Positions 1 through 6,321 of a stretch of DNA of 22,491 nt are shown here, one piece after another. The position numbers and the translations under genes were made by a program. How positions within the stretch are numbered: position 1 is the stretch's first letter; every line of letters begins with the position of its first letter. The DNA comes from a virus. The DNA lies in the IMG/VR virus record IMGVR_UViG_3300044516_000118, positions 1-22,491 of that record; one strand, 5' to 3'. The notes beneath the pieces were generated by a model. That model was given only the letters and a program-made list of their open reading frames with translations, was not told the origin of the DNA and ran no database searches.

Positions 1-2
1 CT

Positions 3-110
3 CTAATTGTAGAGATAAACAAAATAAACGAAACAGTTGAAGACCTGATAGCAGAAGCACCAGTATCATTGGAAGCGTGGGACAAAGTAGGAGAAGACAT
101 ATGGAAGTAG
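3..110 (+). CDS. C-terminal end of an unknown protein (5' partial)
   Basis: This frame is open from the window edge for 35 codons and ends with TAG at 108-110. The other two forward frames hit stops within the first 40 bases. The peptide is acidic and looks helical, ending in AWDKVGEDIWK. It overlaps the next gene's ATG (101) by ten bases, in the same tight packing seen elsewhere in this operon. The start lies outside the window, so nothing can be said about length or function. Confidence 0.6.
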   Translation, partial: LIVEINKINETVEDLIAEAPVSLEAWDKVGEDIWK

Positions 111-319
111 AACAAGGGTTGTTACCGTCACAGATGAAAGCCCAAGCCATATTACTTAGAGAGTTCTATGGTTTTGGCAAGAACGAAATGGTTGTAGTTC
201 TAAGACAGTTAGTAACAGAATGTGATGACCTTGATACTAACTCAAGGTTGATAGTATTTAATCTAATCAGAAAAGCACAGGAGATATGCCGTAGCACAAA
301 GGAGATACAGAGTGTATGA
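101..319 (+). CDS. Small unknown early protein
   Basis: A 72-residue protein if the ATG at 101 is used. I prefer this over the GTG at 77 because AGGAGA sits six bases upstream of the ATG. The sequence looks mainly alpha-helical (for example LREFYGFGKNEMVVVLRQL), with no cysteine cluster, no membrane segment and no nucleotide-binding motif. It overlaps the preceding partial gene by ten bases, and its stop overlaps an ATG at 316. It is part of the rightward early operon. I do not recognise the family. Confidence 0.65.
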   Translation: MEVEQGLLPSQMKAQAILLREFYGFGKNEMVVVLRQLVTECDDLDTNSRLIVFNLIRKAQEICRSTKEIQSV

Positions 320-603
320 AGTTATCTATCCGCACATATCAACACCAATCACCTGGCTATACCTCATTGGCATTGGGTATTGCATATACAGATGGAGTAC
401 TAGATGAGACGCAAGTTAGCCGCGCTATTCAGTTGGGCATTGACAGTATCGTATGCAATCTTTCCGACTCAGTCACACGCAATGCAAGCAGCAGAACAGT
501 TCTTGGACAAGGACGAGTCGCAAAAGAATGTACAGAAAGAAATCATATGGACCAAATCATTGAGCAAATACTATGCGAAGGCGTTGATGTCAGCACAGTA
601 TGA
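316..603 (+). CDS. Possible overlapping gene, unknown product
   Basis: A 95-residue frame whose ATG overlaps the previous stop (ATGA) and is preceded by AAAGGAGA about ten bases upstream. Without it, the stretch 320-403 would be empty, which is unusual in this operon. However, its last 200 bases overlap the well-supported transglycosylase gene (404-841) in another frame, and residues after about 45 look like frame shadow (many S, T, R). Either two genes really overlap, or only the first part was ever coding. I recognise no family. Confidence 0.35.
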   Translation: MKLSIRTYQHQSPGYTSLALGIAYTDGVLDETQVSRAIQLGIDSIVCNLSDSVTRNASSRTVLGQGRVAKECTERNHMDQIIEQILCEGVDVSTV

Positions 604-841
604 ACAATGGGATACCAAATCAGAATTCCGTGCGTTGTCAAAACTATGGGGTAAAGAATCAGCGTGGGACCACACTGCTGCTAACCCTAAGTCATCAGCG
701 TATGGGATACCGCAGTTGTTAAAACTAAAACCAGAAACGCCTGCGCCCGAGCAGATTGCTCGGGGCTTGGCGTATATCGAACATCGGTACGGCAAACCAT
801 CAGTAGCGTGGGCGCATTGGCGCAAGCACGGCTGGTACTAA
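404..841 (+). CDS. Secreted lytic transglycosylase / lysozyme-like protein
   Basis: A 145-residue protein with an N-terminal signal peptide: MRRK, a hydrophobic stretch at residues 5-20, and a likely cleavage site after SHA near residue 26. The lysozyme-like core is at about residues 78-145. It has KESAWDH with the probable catalytic Glu85, then NPKSSAYGIPQ, and ends in YIEHRYG..SVAWAHW..HGWY. This layout is typical of small SLT/goose-lysozyme-like domains in actinobacteria and their phages, which cleave the glycan strand of peptidoglycan. The start has GGAG six bases upstream. The signal peptide and the position in the early operon, far from the endolysin and holin at 9.3-10 kb, suggest a role outside timed lysis, such as wall remodelling. 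That role is inference. Confidence 0.8.
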   Translation: MRRKLAALFSWALTVSYAIFPTQSHAMQAAEQFLDKDESQKNVQKEIIWTKSLSKYYAKALMSAQYEQWDTKSEFRALSKLWGKESAWDHTAANPKSSAYGIPQLLKLKPETPAPEQIARGLAYIEHRYGKPSVAWAHWRKHGWY

Positions 842-855
842 ACAAAGGAGACAGT

Positions 856-1284
856 ATGGCAAAAGGAAACAACAAAACAATCAATGTAAAATTACCTACA
901 GCAAAAGTAATTATTGCATTGCAACAAGCGCTAGCCAAGTTAGAACTTGACTACACATCACAAGACCAAGCCGAAAAAGAATATCAAAAGGCTACAGAAA
1001 AATGGCGCAAAGATGTTATCAAGTTTGCGACCGATAACATATCAAAAGCAGAAAATATGCGGACTAACTATCGTCAATGGTCTGGCAATCTCAATGTTGA
1101 TTTTGATTTAACTGTTAAGGAGAATGAGTTTCCAGTTGAACCACAACGTGAGTTCGAAATAATGCATATCAGTACTTACAAAGATATGAAGGAAGAAATA
1201 AGTAATAGTATTCGTATCCTTCAACTGACTGATGAAGAAGTAATATCTACTTCTACATACAATTCAATAGCAAGATACCTATAA
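856..1284 (+). CDS. Unknown early protein, helical, with strong RBS
   Basis: A 142-residue protein. The ATG at 856 is chosen because AAAGGAGACAGT directly precedes it; the frame is open further upstream only inside the transglycosylase gene. The N-terminal part is Lys-rich (MAKGNNKTINVKLP) and followed by a long likely coiled coil at about residues 20-75 with many K, E, Q and A. A beta-type segment (NLNVDFDLTVKENEFP) comes next, then a short helical C-terminus. No catalytic motif is visible. It lies between the transglycosylase and the 1296 gene, all in one direction. I do not recognise the family. Confidence 0.75.
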   Translation: MAKGNNKTINVKLPTAKVIIALQQALAKLELDYTSQDQAEKEYQKATEKWRKDVIKFATDNISKAENMRTNYRQWSGNLNVDFDLTVKENEFPVEPQREFEIMHISTYKDMKEEISNSIRILQLTDEEVISTSTYNSIARYL

Positions 1285-1295
1285 AGGAGACAGCA

Positions 1296-1505
1296 ATGAT
1301 AATCAAACACGTGATAGAACTAGAGACAGTAATCAATGAAGAAGTAAACGAATTAACTGTTTACAAAATCAAAGGTATGCCAGAGGCAACTCGTCAACAG
1401 TTCTTTACTGAAGCAGCAAAAGAAATGATAGGCGCAGCACTAGAAAAAATGAATGAAGGAAATACTTGGGCAATACTTAGAGTAGCAGAGGAACAATCTG
1501 TATGA
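1296..1505 (+). CDS. Small unknown early protein
   Basis: A 69-residue acidic protein with AAAGGAGACAGCA just upstream of its ATG, nearly the same RBS as the preceding gene. It looks like a short beta strand pair followed by a helix (EATRQQFFTEAAKEMIGAALEKM). Its stop overlaps the start of the DUF932 gene by four bases, so the two are likely translationally coupled. The function is unknown. Confidence 0.7.
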   Translation: MIIKHVIELETVINEEVNELTVYKIKGMPEATRQQFFTEAAKEMIGAALEKMNEGNTWAILRVAEEQSV

Positions 1506-2506
1506 CCACAGAGGTAGTTAATAGACCACAGATATCAGTAAGAAACGAATCAGCCTGGACTAAATCTGGTGTGGCAGTGACAGCCACATCAGCCAGCGAT
1601 GTAGCCAGACAAGCAGGACTTGACTGGTCGGTATCACTACACGATGTGACCACTACCTATCAGATTCCAGGTAAAGGATTACCCTTCCACATACCAGTCA
1701 ATAACAAGAAAGCAGTTGTTAAGACAACACCAGCAGGTGAGGTAATACCACTTGGTATTGTCGGCAACAAGTACAAGCCGCTACAAAATGCTGAAATATT
1801 CTCAGTGCTAGATACCCTGATTGATTCAGGAGATGCACGGTATGCAGCAGCAGGTGAGTATGCAGCAGGTGCCAAAGTATGGATGCTTATGCAGTTGCCT
1901 ATTGAAATGGAAATCAAAGGTGACCCACACGCAGCATTCCTGCTAGCCAAAACTACACACGATGGTAGTGGCTCTGTTCTTATCCGCCCTATTATCGAAC
2001 GGTTATTCTGTCACAATCAGATTAACAAAATCTATCGGGCTACTGATAAGAAGCGTACTTATATGCTACGTCATACAACTAACTCTAAGTTAGATGTTAA
2101 TGATGTCCGTGGCATTCTTGATATTGCCTACACAACTATTGATGACTACACAGTTATGTCAGAAGCAATGCTTGAGCGTCAAGTTACCCGCCAGTATGCA
2201 GTGGATTACTTCAAGAAAGTATTCCCACTACCTAGCAAGATAGAAAATGCACCCGTTCCACTGCTATCTGCAGGTGAAAAGATGCAACGCACCAATGCCC
2301 TCAATCACAGAGCCAGAAGCCTAGACATATACGAGAACAGTCCTACTCAGGAGAACATCCGAGAGACTGCCTTCGGTCTATGGCAGGCAGTTATTGAGTA
2401 TGCCGACCACGGCAAACCAGGTAGGTCAAAGTCACTAGGCGTTAGAACAATGTCAGGTGGCAGTGATAGCCTAAAAATAAGAGCGCAAGAACTAGCACTA
2501 GCATAG
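1502..2506 (+). CDS. DUF932 / phage-plasmid-like protein (TIGR03299 type)
   Basis: A 334-residue protein. The central block GIVGNKYKPLQNAEIFSVLD, then AAGEYAAGAKVWMLMQLP, and the later IIERLFCHNQ match what I know of the DUF932 family (phage/plasmid-like protein TIGR03299), which is widespread in actinophages and plasmids. The biochemical function is not established; members commonly lie near replication and recombination genes, as here. The length is normal for the family. The start ATG overlaps the stop of the previous gene (ATGA), so translation is probably coupled. The family assignment rests on recalled motif patterns, not a search. Confidence 0.85.
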   Translation: MTTEVVNRPQISVRNESAWTKSGVAVTATSASDVARQAGLDWSVSLHDVTTTYQIPGKGLPFHIPVNNKKAVVKTTPAGEVIPLGIVGNKYKPLQNAEIFSVLDTLIDSGDARYAAAGEYAAGAKVWMLMQLPIEMEIKGDPHAAFLLAKTTHDGSGSVLIRPIIERLFCHNQINKIYRATDKKRTYMLRHTTNSKLDVNDVRGILDIAYTTIDDYTVMSEAMLERQVTRQYAVDYFKKVFPLPSKIENAPVPLLSAGEKMQRTNALNHRARSLDIYENSPTQENIRETAFGLWQAVIEYADHGKPGRSKSLGVRTMSGGSDSLKIRAQELALA

Positions 2507-2516
2507 GAGACTAACA

Positions 2517-2957
2517 ATGGAAATTATTTATACAGATAAAGACGGAACAACAGTTAAGTTCACCGAAGAGATGGCTATCGCAGCCATCACTGAACGCGAT
2601 GCACTACGCACACAACTAAGCGCCTCTCAAGATAGAGCATCGGAACGCTATGGAAAGATAGTAGATATAAGAGATAAGGTTCATTTGTTCTTTACTGAAC
2701 GTAATGATGGTGATGACAATGATGATATAACCTGTACTGTAGAAGATGTCAACGAACTACTCAGAAGTATTGGCTCTGACGAACTCAAAACATTATGGAC
2801 AGTAATAGGCACCATTGATTTTACAGTTAATAATATCTATGCATCCAATGAAGAAGAAGCAAATGACTATGTAATGAATGAGTTATCTGCTGAACTTGGT
2901 GGAGATGCTGAGTTATCTGACTGGCAAATTGATATCAAAAGCACAGAGCAAGATTAA
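2517..2957 (+). CDS. Acidic protein of unknown function
   Basis: A 146-residue, strongly acidic protein preceded by TAGGAGACTAACA. The N-terminal part (residues 1-50) looks like two strands followed by a helix/coiled coil. The middle has an Asp/Asn run (ERNDGDDNDD). The C-terminal half (GTIDFTVNNIYASNEEEANDYVMNEL) has the strand-helix pattern of a small alpha/beta domain. No catalytic or metal-binding motif is visible. It lies between DUF932 and the zinc-finger miniprotein. A DNA mimic would be one reading of the acidity, but nothing in the sequence shows it. Confidence 0.7.
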   Translation: MEIIYTDKDGTTVKFTEEMAIAAITERDALRTQLSASQDRASERYGKIVDIRDKVHLFFTERNDGDDNDDITCTVEDVNELLRSIGSDELKTLWTVIGTIDFTVNNIYASNEEEANDYVMNELSAELGGDAELSDWQIDIKSTEQD

Positions 2958-2960
2958 CTA

Positions 2961-3134
2961 ATGCCCAAGATAGCAGACCATACCTATGATGAGGCACTGC
3001 TATCTAGTAAATGTATGGCAGGTAAGCACAAAGAATGCGGTGGTATCGTGGTCATCGGTATCCGTGCATTAAGGAGACAGTGTGCTTGCCAATGCCATCT
3101 CACATCAGAGCAATCAGATACCCGTTCTATCTGA
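2961..3134 (+). CDS. Small zinc-finger-like protein
   Basis: A 57-residue protein starting just after the previous stop; the RBS is weak, so it may depend on coupling. It has C19-(x7)-C27 as CMAGKHKEC, and then C41-A-C43-Q-C45-H46. Small proteins with a C..G.H..C.G..........C.C.CH pattern are, as I recall, frequent in actinophages and are probably zinc-binding. Its role could be as a DNA-binding or transcription adaptor, but this is inference. Its 3' half overlaps another short frame (3082-3168) that has a much better RBS, and its stop lies 15 bases before a terminator-like hairpin. Confidence 0.6.
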   Translation: MPKIADHTYDEALLSSKCMAGKHKECGGIVVIGIRALRRQCACQCHLTSEQSDTRSI

Positions 3135-3168
3135 TACACTCTGCCTACTGAGATGGGCTGGAGTTTGA
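3082..3168 (+). CDS. Candidate leader peptide ending inside a terminator hairpin
   Basis: A 28-codon frame starting with GTG and ending with TGA at 3166-3168. It is preceded by AAGGAGACAGT at exactly the spacing used by the gene at 856. It lies in a different frame from the zinc-finger gene it overlaps. The stop falls in the loop of the hairpin at 3150-3197, so a ribosome finishing here would cover the left arm of the stem. The encoded peptide (ANAISHQSNQIPVLSDTL, then CLLRWAGV) shows no run of a single amino acid. It could be a chance frame, but the RBS match is notable. Confidence 0.35.
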   Translation: MLANAISHQSNQIPVLSDTLCLLRWAGV

Positions 3169-3197
3169 TTAGTCTCCTTTTCCAGCCCGTCTCTTTT
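3150..3197 (+). terminator. Intrinsic terminator / attenuator candidate
   Basis: The left arm GAGATGGGCTGG (3150-3161) pairs with CCAGCCCGTCTC (3182-3193) over 12 positions, with one G:U pair. A 20-base loop lies between, and TTTT follows (3194-3197). It lies inside the rightward operon, only 20 bases before the ATG of the exonuclease gene, so there is no room for a new promoter behind it. The loop contains GTCTCCTT (3172-3179), the exact complement of AAGGAGAC (3200-3207), the next gene's Shine-Dalgarno. GGAG at 3160-3163 can also pair with CTCC at 3174-3177, giving an alternative fold. Confidence 0.65.
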
Positions 3198-3216
3198 ACA
3201 AGGAGACAAGGGAAAT

Positions 3217-4002
3217 ATGAAAATAGAAATAGAACGTGATAGGTACGGACGACCATTAATAATTCCTAAAGCAGGAGGCAAGCCAGTTGCTTACACAAGA
3301 GCAACTACAATTGCCAACAGTTTAGATGACGGCTCAGCACTAACAGCCTGGAAGATGCGTATGGCTGCAATAGGTTTAACAGTACGCAATGATTTACTAC
3401 TAGCCATCAGCGCAGCAGGCGATGACAAGATGGCTATTAACAAGTTGATAGAAGATGCTATGGAAGTAGCAGGCGCTAGCCGTGCAGCCAGTATCGGCAC
3501 AGCACTACACGCAATAGCAGAGAAACTAGATTTGGGACAGTCACCTGGCCCAATACCAGACGAATGGGCAGGGGACATCCGAGCCTATGAACAAACAACA
3601 GGACATCTCAAGAAATTCTTTATAGAACAGTTCTGCGTGTTGGATAAGTACAAGATTGCTGGTACTCCCGACAGGATAATTGAATATAAAGGTGAGAAGT
3701 TCATTGCAGATATAAAGACTGGTCGCATTGACCATCCCAATAACATTGCTATTCAGTTAGCAATTTACGCCAACGGCTCCCCGTATGACGTTGCTACGGG
3801 TCGCCGTGGTAGTTGGGGTGATATCAATAAAGAAAAAGCAGTTATCATCCATCTTCCAGCAGGAACTGGTCTATGCAAATTAGTTTGGATAGACATTAAA
3901 GAGGGCTGGAAAGGAGTACAATTCGCAATGAAAGTAAGACAGTGGCGAGACAAGAAAGGTCTCGTTACTCCATTTGAAGAACAGGAGACAATCAGTGGCT
4001 AG
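3217..4002 (+). CDS. PD-(D/E)XK nuclease, RecB/Cas4-like exonuclease
   Basis: A 261-residue protein with the motifs of the RecB-like branch of PD-(D/E)XK nucleases, in order: GTALHAIAE with His98, AGTPDRI with Asp152, FIADIKTG with Asp165 and Lys167, and QLAIYA with Gln180. These residues bind metal and form the active site in RecB/AddB/Cas4-type nucleases. It probably resects DNA ends during phage recombination or replication. The RBS is AAGGAGACAAGGG, directly behind the hairpin at 3150-3197. The downstream zinc-ribbon gene starts within its last eight bases. The ATPase, resolvase and primase genes follow, a typical actinophage replication block. Confidence 0.88.
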   Translation: MKIEIERDRYGRPLIIPKAGGKPVAYTRATTIANSLDDGSALTAWKMRMAAIGLTVRNDLLLAISAAGDDKMAINKLIEDAMEVAGASRAASIGTALHAIAEKLDLGQSPGPIPDEWAGDIRAYEQTTGHLKKFFIEQFCVLDKYKIAGTPDRIIEYKGEKFIADIKTGRIDHPNNIAIQLAIYANGSPYDVATGRRGSWGDINKEKAVIIHLPAGTGLCKLVWIDIKEGWKGVQFAMKVRQWRDKKGLVTPFEEQETISG

Positions 4003-4438
4003 CACTGAAGCACCTATCAGTATCACAGTTAAGACAACAGCAGGCTCACTAGTAACAGTCCGTGCAGAGCACGGAGATGAACTAGACCAGTTGGTAGCAA
4101 CAGCATTGGAGGCTATCAAGTCAGCAGTAACAGAACTTGAATCAGCCATCAAAGCAACAGCACCAACAGTAATGGCACCAGCACAGATAGCAGCAGCACT
4201 TAGCACATCTATCGTTGACACTGGAGGCTGGTCATCAGCACCAGTTGTTCAATCAATCGGTGGCAAGAATTGCCCTCACGGCAAGATGACTGCTATCCAA
4301 GGGACAGGTAAAGATGGTTCCACTTATCGTGGTTACTTCTGCCCAGCACAGAAGGGTGCAATTGACAAGTGCAGAAATGTATATGTCAAAGCAGGCTCAC
4401 CAGAATGGAATACATTTGTTGCTGAACAAGTGAAGTAA
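3995..4438 (+). CDS. Zinc-ribbon protein, possibly DNA-binding
   Basis: A 147-residue protein if the GTG at 3995 is used, which has AGGAGA six bases upstream; an upstream TTG at 3974 is in frame but has no such site. The N-terminal part has short strands and a long Ala-rich helix at about residues 30-70 (many A, T, S). The C-terminal half has CPHGKM, then YRGYFCP, then DKCRNVY, a C.H....C....C pattern that looks like a zinc ribbon. It lies between the exonuclease and the ATPase, with TAATG overlap to the latter. A single-strand-binding or recombination-accessory role would fit, but is inference. Confidence 0.7.
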   Translation: MASTEAPISITVKTTAGSLVTVRAEHGDELDQLVATALEAIKSAVTELESAIKATAPTVMAPAQIAAALSTSIVDTGGWSSAPVVQSIGGKNCPHGKMTAIQGTGKDGSTYRGYFCPAQKGAIDKCRNVYVKAGSPEWNTFVAEQVK

Positions 4439-5247
4439 TGCGTACACTCAGACGCAGCATTAACAAAGCAGAGGTAGGCGGAGAACCATTACCGCCTGCC
4501 TTTGCTGCATTTGAACGGGCAGGAATTATCCTGCGCCGTGCAGAAATTACAATGATTGCTGGCGCTCCAGGTGCTGGTAAATCATCTATTGCACTGGCTA
4601 TTGCAGCCAGAGCAAAGGTACCTACGCTGTATTTCAGCGCAGATACTAACGCTCACACTATGGCTATGAGATTACTTGCTATGTCTAGTCGCATTACACA
4701 GACAGCAGCAGAACAGATGCTCAAGCGTGAGCCACAAGCAGCAGAAGATATACTTACCCTTAATAATCATTTGTTCTGGTCTTTTGAATCCACTCCCACT
4801 CTTAAAGATTTAGATGAAGAGGTCAGTGCATTTGAAACAGTTTGGGGTAGAAGTCCTACACTTATAGTTGTAGATAACCTAATGGATATTGCAATGGATG
4901 GACACGAAGAATTCCAGGGTATGCGTGCGGCAATGAAGGAGTTGAAGTATCTTGCAAGAGATACCAACTCCGCCGTGCTTGTTCTGCACCATACCAAGGA
5001 AGGCTTTGATAACTATCCTTGCCAGCCTAGGTCAGCAGTACAAGGGCTGGTCAATCAGATACCAGCAATGGTATTAACTATCGGTCAGATGAAACAGGGT
5101 GATGAAACCTATCTATGTGTAGCCCCAGTCAAGAACAGATACGGGCGAGCAGACCAGACAGGTAACAACTATGTCAGCCTAGCCTTCAACCCTGACAGTA
5201 TGTATCTAGAAGATGTACAAATCAAATACACACAGGAGACAATGTAA
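4438..5247 (+). CDS. RecA/DnaB-like ATPase (putative replicative helicase or RepA-type)
   Basis: A 269-residue RecA-fold ATPase. The Walker A motif is GAPGAGKSS (residues 42-50), the Walker B motif is LIVVDN (142-147), and the sensor-like LVLHHTKEG follows at 182-190. Then come AVQGLVNQIPA and VAPVKNRYGRADQTG, the last of which resembles the arginine/lysine finger region of hexameric DnaB/RepA-type ATPases. It is shorter than full DnaB (about 450 residues) and lacks the N-terminal primase-binding domain, as is common for phage DnaB-like or RadA-like helicases. The start overlaps the previous stop (TAATG), and the next gene starts at its own stop. A role in replication with the nearby primase is likely. 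Confidence 0.87.
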   Translation: MRTLRRSINKAEVGGEPLPPAFAAFERAGIILRRAEITMIAGAPGAGKSSIALAIAARAKVPTLYFSADTNAHTMAMRLLAMSSRITQTAAEQMLKREPQAAEDILTLNNHLFWSFESTPTLKDLDEEVSAFETVWGRSPTLIVVDNLMDIAMDGHEEFQGMRAAMKELKYLARDTNSAVLVLHHTKEGFDNYPCQPRSAVQGLVNQIPAMVLTIGQMKQGDETYLCVAPVKNRYGRADQTGNNYVSLAFNPDSMYLEDVQIKYTQETM

Positions 5248-5423
5248 TGGAAATTAAAATATGGGATTGTTCATTCAGCAAAGAAGATGTAGAAGTATCA
5301 ATAGGTAGAGCACTAACAGATGGTGAATGGAACATAGTAGTTGATGAGTTATATAATAACGACACTCTTTACAATACGGTTCAAGCACAAGTAACTAAGA
5401 TTGCATTGGCAGCAATTGAGTAG
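5247..5423 (+). CDS. Small unknown protein
   Basis: A 58-residue acidic protein. Its ATG overlaps the ATPase stop (TAATG), with GGAGAC (5235-5240) at good spacing. It begins MEIKIWDCSFSKEDVEVSIG and ends in a helix (VQAQVTKIALAAIE). No motif is visible. It was found by reading the sequence in the gap between the ATPase and resolvase genes, and the open frame, RBS and overlap support it. Its stop overlaps the TTG start of the resolvase gene in a TTGAGTAG arrangement. The function is unknown. Confidence 0.65.
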   Translation: MEIKIWDCSFSKEDVEVSIGRALTDGEWNIVVDELYNNDTLYNTVQAQVTKIALAAIE

Positions 5424-5751
5424 TGCAGCCAAACGCAAAGGCAGCGGAGCAGAACGAGATGTAGTTGCTTGGCTTAAAGCCAACGGCTATGTCTATGCAG
5501 ACCGCAGATTAGCAGGTGCTACCCTTGATAAAGGTGACATCAGTGGCATACCAGGAGTAACAATAGAAATTAAGAACCACGCTAAGTTAGACCTTGCAGG
5601 CTGGATAGCAGAGTTAGAAGTAGAGATGAAGAATGATGGAGCGTGGACAGGAACTGTGCTTCACAAACGCAAAGGAAAAGGAGATGTAGGAGAATGGTAC
5701 GCAACAATGCCAGCAAAAGTATGGTTAGAATTAATAAAGAAAATCTTATGA
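5416..5751 (+). CDS. Holliday-junction-resolvase-like PD-(D/E)XK nuclease
   Basis: About 111 residues from the TTG at 5416. There is no ATG, and a further TTG at 5401 is also in frame, so the start is uncertain. The motif set is GSGAERDVV with Glu13, then KGDISGIPGVTIEIKN with Asp41, Glu51 and Lys53, the E...D...ExK active-site pattern of archaeal/phage Holliday-junction resolvases and related PD-(D/E)XK nucleases. The Lys-rich tail (HKRKGKGDVGEWYATMP) also suits this family. It probably resolves branched replication or recombination intermediates. The TTG lies five bases before the stop of the preceding gene, so translation is likely coupled. Confidence 0.78.
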   Translation: MSSAAKRKGSGAERDVVAWLKANGYVYADRRLAGATLDKGDISGIPGVTIEIKNHAKLDLAGWIAELEVEMKNDGAWTGTVLHKRKGKGDVGEWYATMPAKVWLELIKKIL

Positions 5752-5927
5752 AAGAATTAGAAGAACAAAAAGATTGGCATAATTATTTGTTTAATGTGTA
5801 TAGTAAAAATAAAGAAACAAAAGTAGATGCAGAATGCCATATGATGGCTGCTTTTACATTGATACGTACAATGCAATCAATAGAAAAATATATAGAAGAA
5901 GCAAACAATTTACAAATTGTTAATTGA
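5748..5927 (+). CDS. Small helical unknown protein
   Basis: A 59-residue protein whose ATG overlaps the resolvase stop (ATGA), implying coupled translation. It is mostly helical and charged (KELEEQKDWHNYLFNVY..., then MMAAFTLIRTMQSIEKYIEEANN). No motif is recognised. It is followed almost at once by the primase zinc-binding frame. A longer upstream start at 5643 in this frame lies inside the resolvase gene and is not favoured. Confidence 0.65.
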   Translation: MKELEEQKDWHNYLFNVYSKNKETKVDAECHMMAAFTLIRTMQSIEKYIEEANNLQIVN

Positions 5928-5928
5928 A

Positions 5929-6321
5929 ATGGAGAAACATAGTATTGCTGCATACCTAGAGTATGTAGGCGCCGCCGTGCCGTCAGGCGGGCACGGCTGG
6001 CGCAAGATAAAATGCCCATTCCACACAGATAAACACGCATCTGCTGGAGTTAACTTTGATGAAGGTAGATTCAAATGCCACGGATGCGGTGTCGGTGGAG
6101 ATGTTTACGATTTAATTATGCACAAAGAAGGAGGTAACTATCGTGAGGCTGTCAAATTCGCAGAGGCAATTTCTCCTACAGGCAGCGACAGAATACGCCA
6201 AACACATAAACCAAGCAGCAGACTATCTAGCAACGCGGGGTCTGTCGGTAGAAGACACAAAGATGTTTCACCTAGGAGTAGTGGACAATCCATTTCCAGG
6301 ACACGAAGGCTACAAGGGTAA
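5929..6321 (+). CDS. DnaG-type primase, CHC2 zinc-binding part (frame 1)
   Basis: A 130-residue frame from the ATG at 5929. It has the CHC2 zinc-binding domain of DnaG-type primases: GGHGWRKIKCPFH, then FKCHGCGVGGDVYDLI, with ligands C29, H32, C50 and C53. Residues up to about 80 (HKEGGNYREAVKFAEAI) look like the normal end of this domain. From about residue 84 the peptide becomes rich in S, R and T and looks like junk, while the reading frame shifted by +1 there encodes the expected continuation (6143-6769). So the true product may end early, be joined by a frameshift, or be half of a split primase. A strong GC-rich hairpin lies within its first 25 codons. Confidence 0.8.
   Translation: MEKHSIAAYLEYVGAAVPSGGHGWRKIKCPFHTDKHASAGVNFDEGRFKCHGCGVGGDVYDLIMHKEGGNYREAVKFAEAISPTGSDRIRQTHKPSSRLSSNAGSVGRRHKDVSPRSSGQSISRTRRLQG
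5969..6003 (+). repeat. Strong GC-rich inverted repeat inside the primase gene
   Basis: GCCGTGCC (5974-5981) and GGCACGGC (5990-5997) are perfect inverted copies around an eight-base loop. Allowing one bulged T at 5998, the stem extends by GCGCC (5969-5973) against GGCGC (5999-6003), about 13 base pairs. It stands out in an AT-rich neighbourhood. The coded residues (GAAVPSGGHGW) are typical of phage primases, so protein constraint may explain part of it. It is not followed by a T-run, so it is not an intrinsic terminator. Confidence 0.6.

Noticed and set aside
5242-5247. ATG-TAA minigene before the 58-residue gene
   Set aside because: GGAG is only three bases from this ATG, too close for initiation. 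The ATG is simply the last codon of the ATPase gene.
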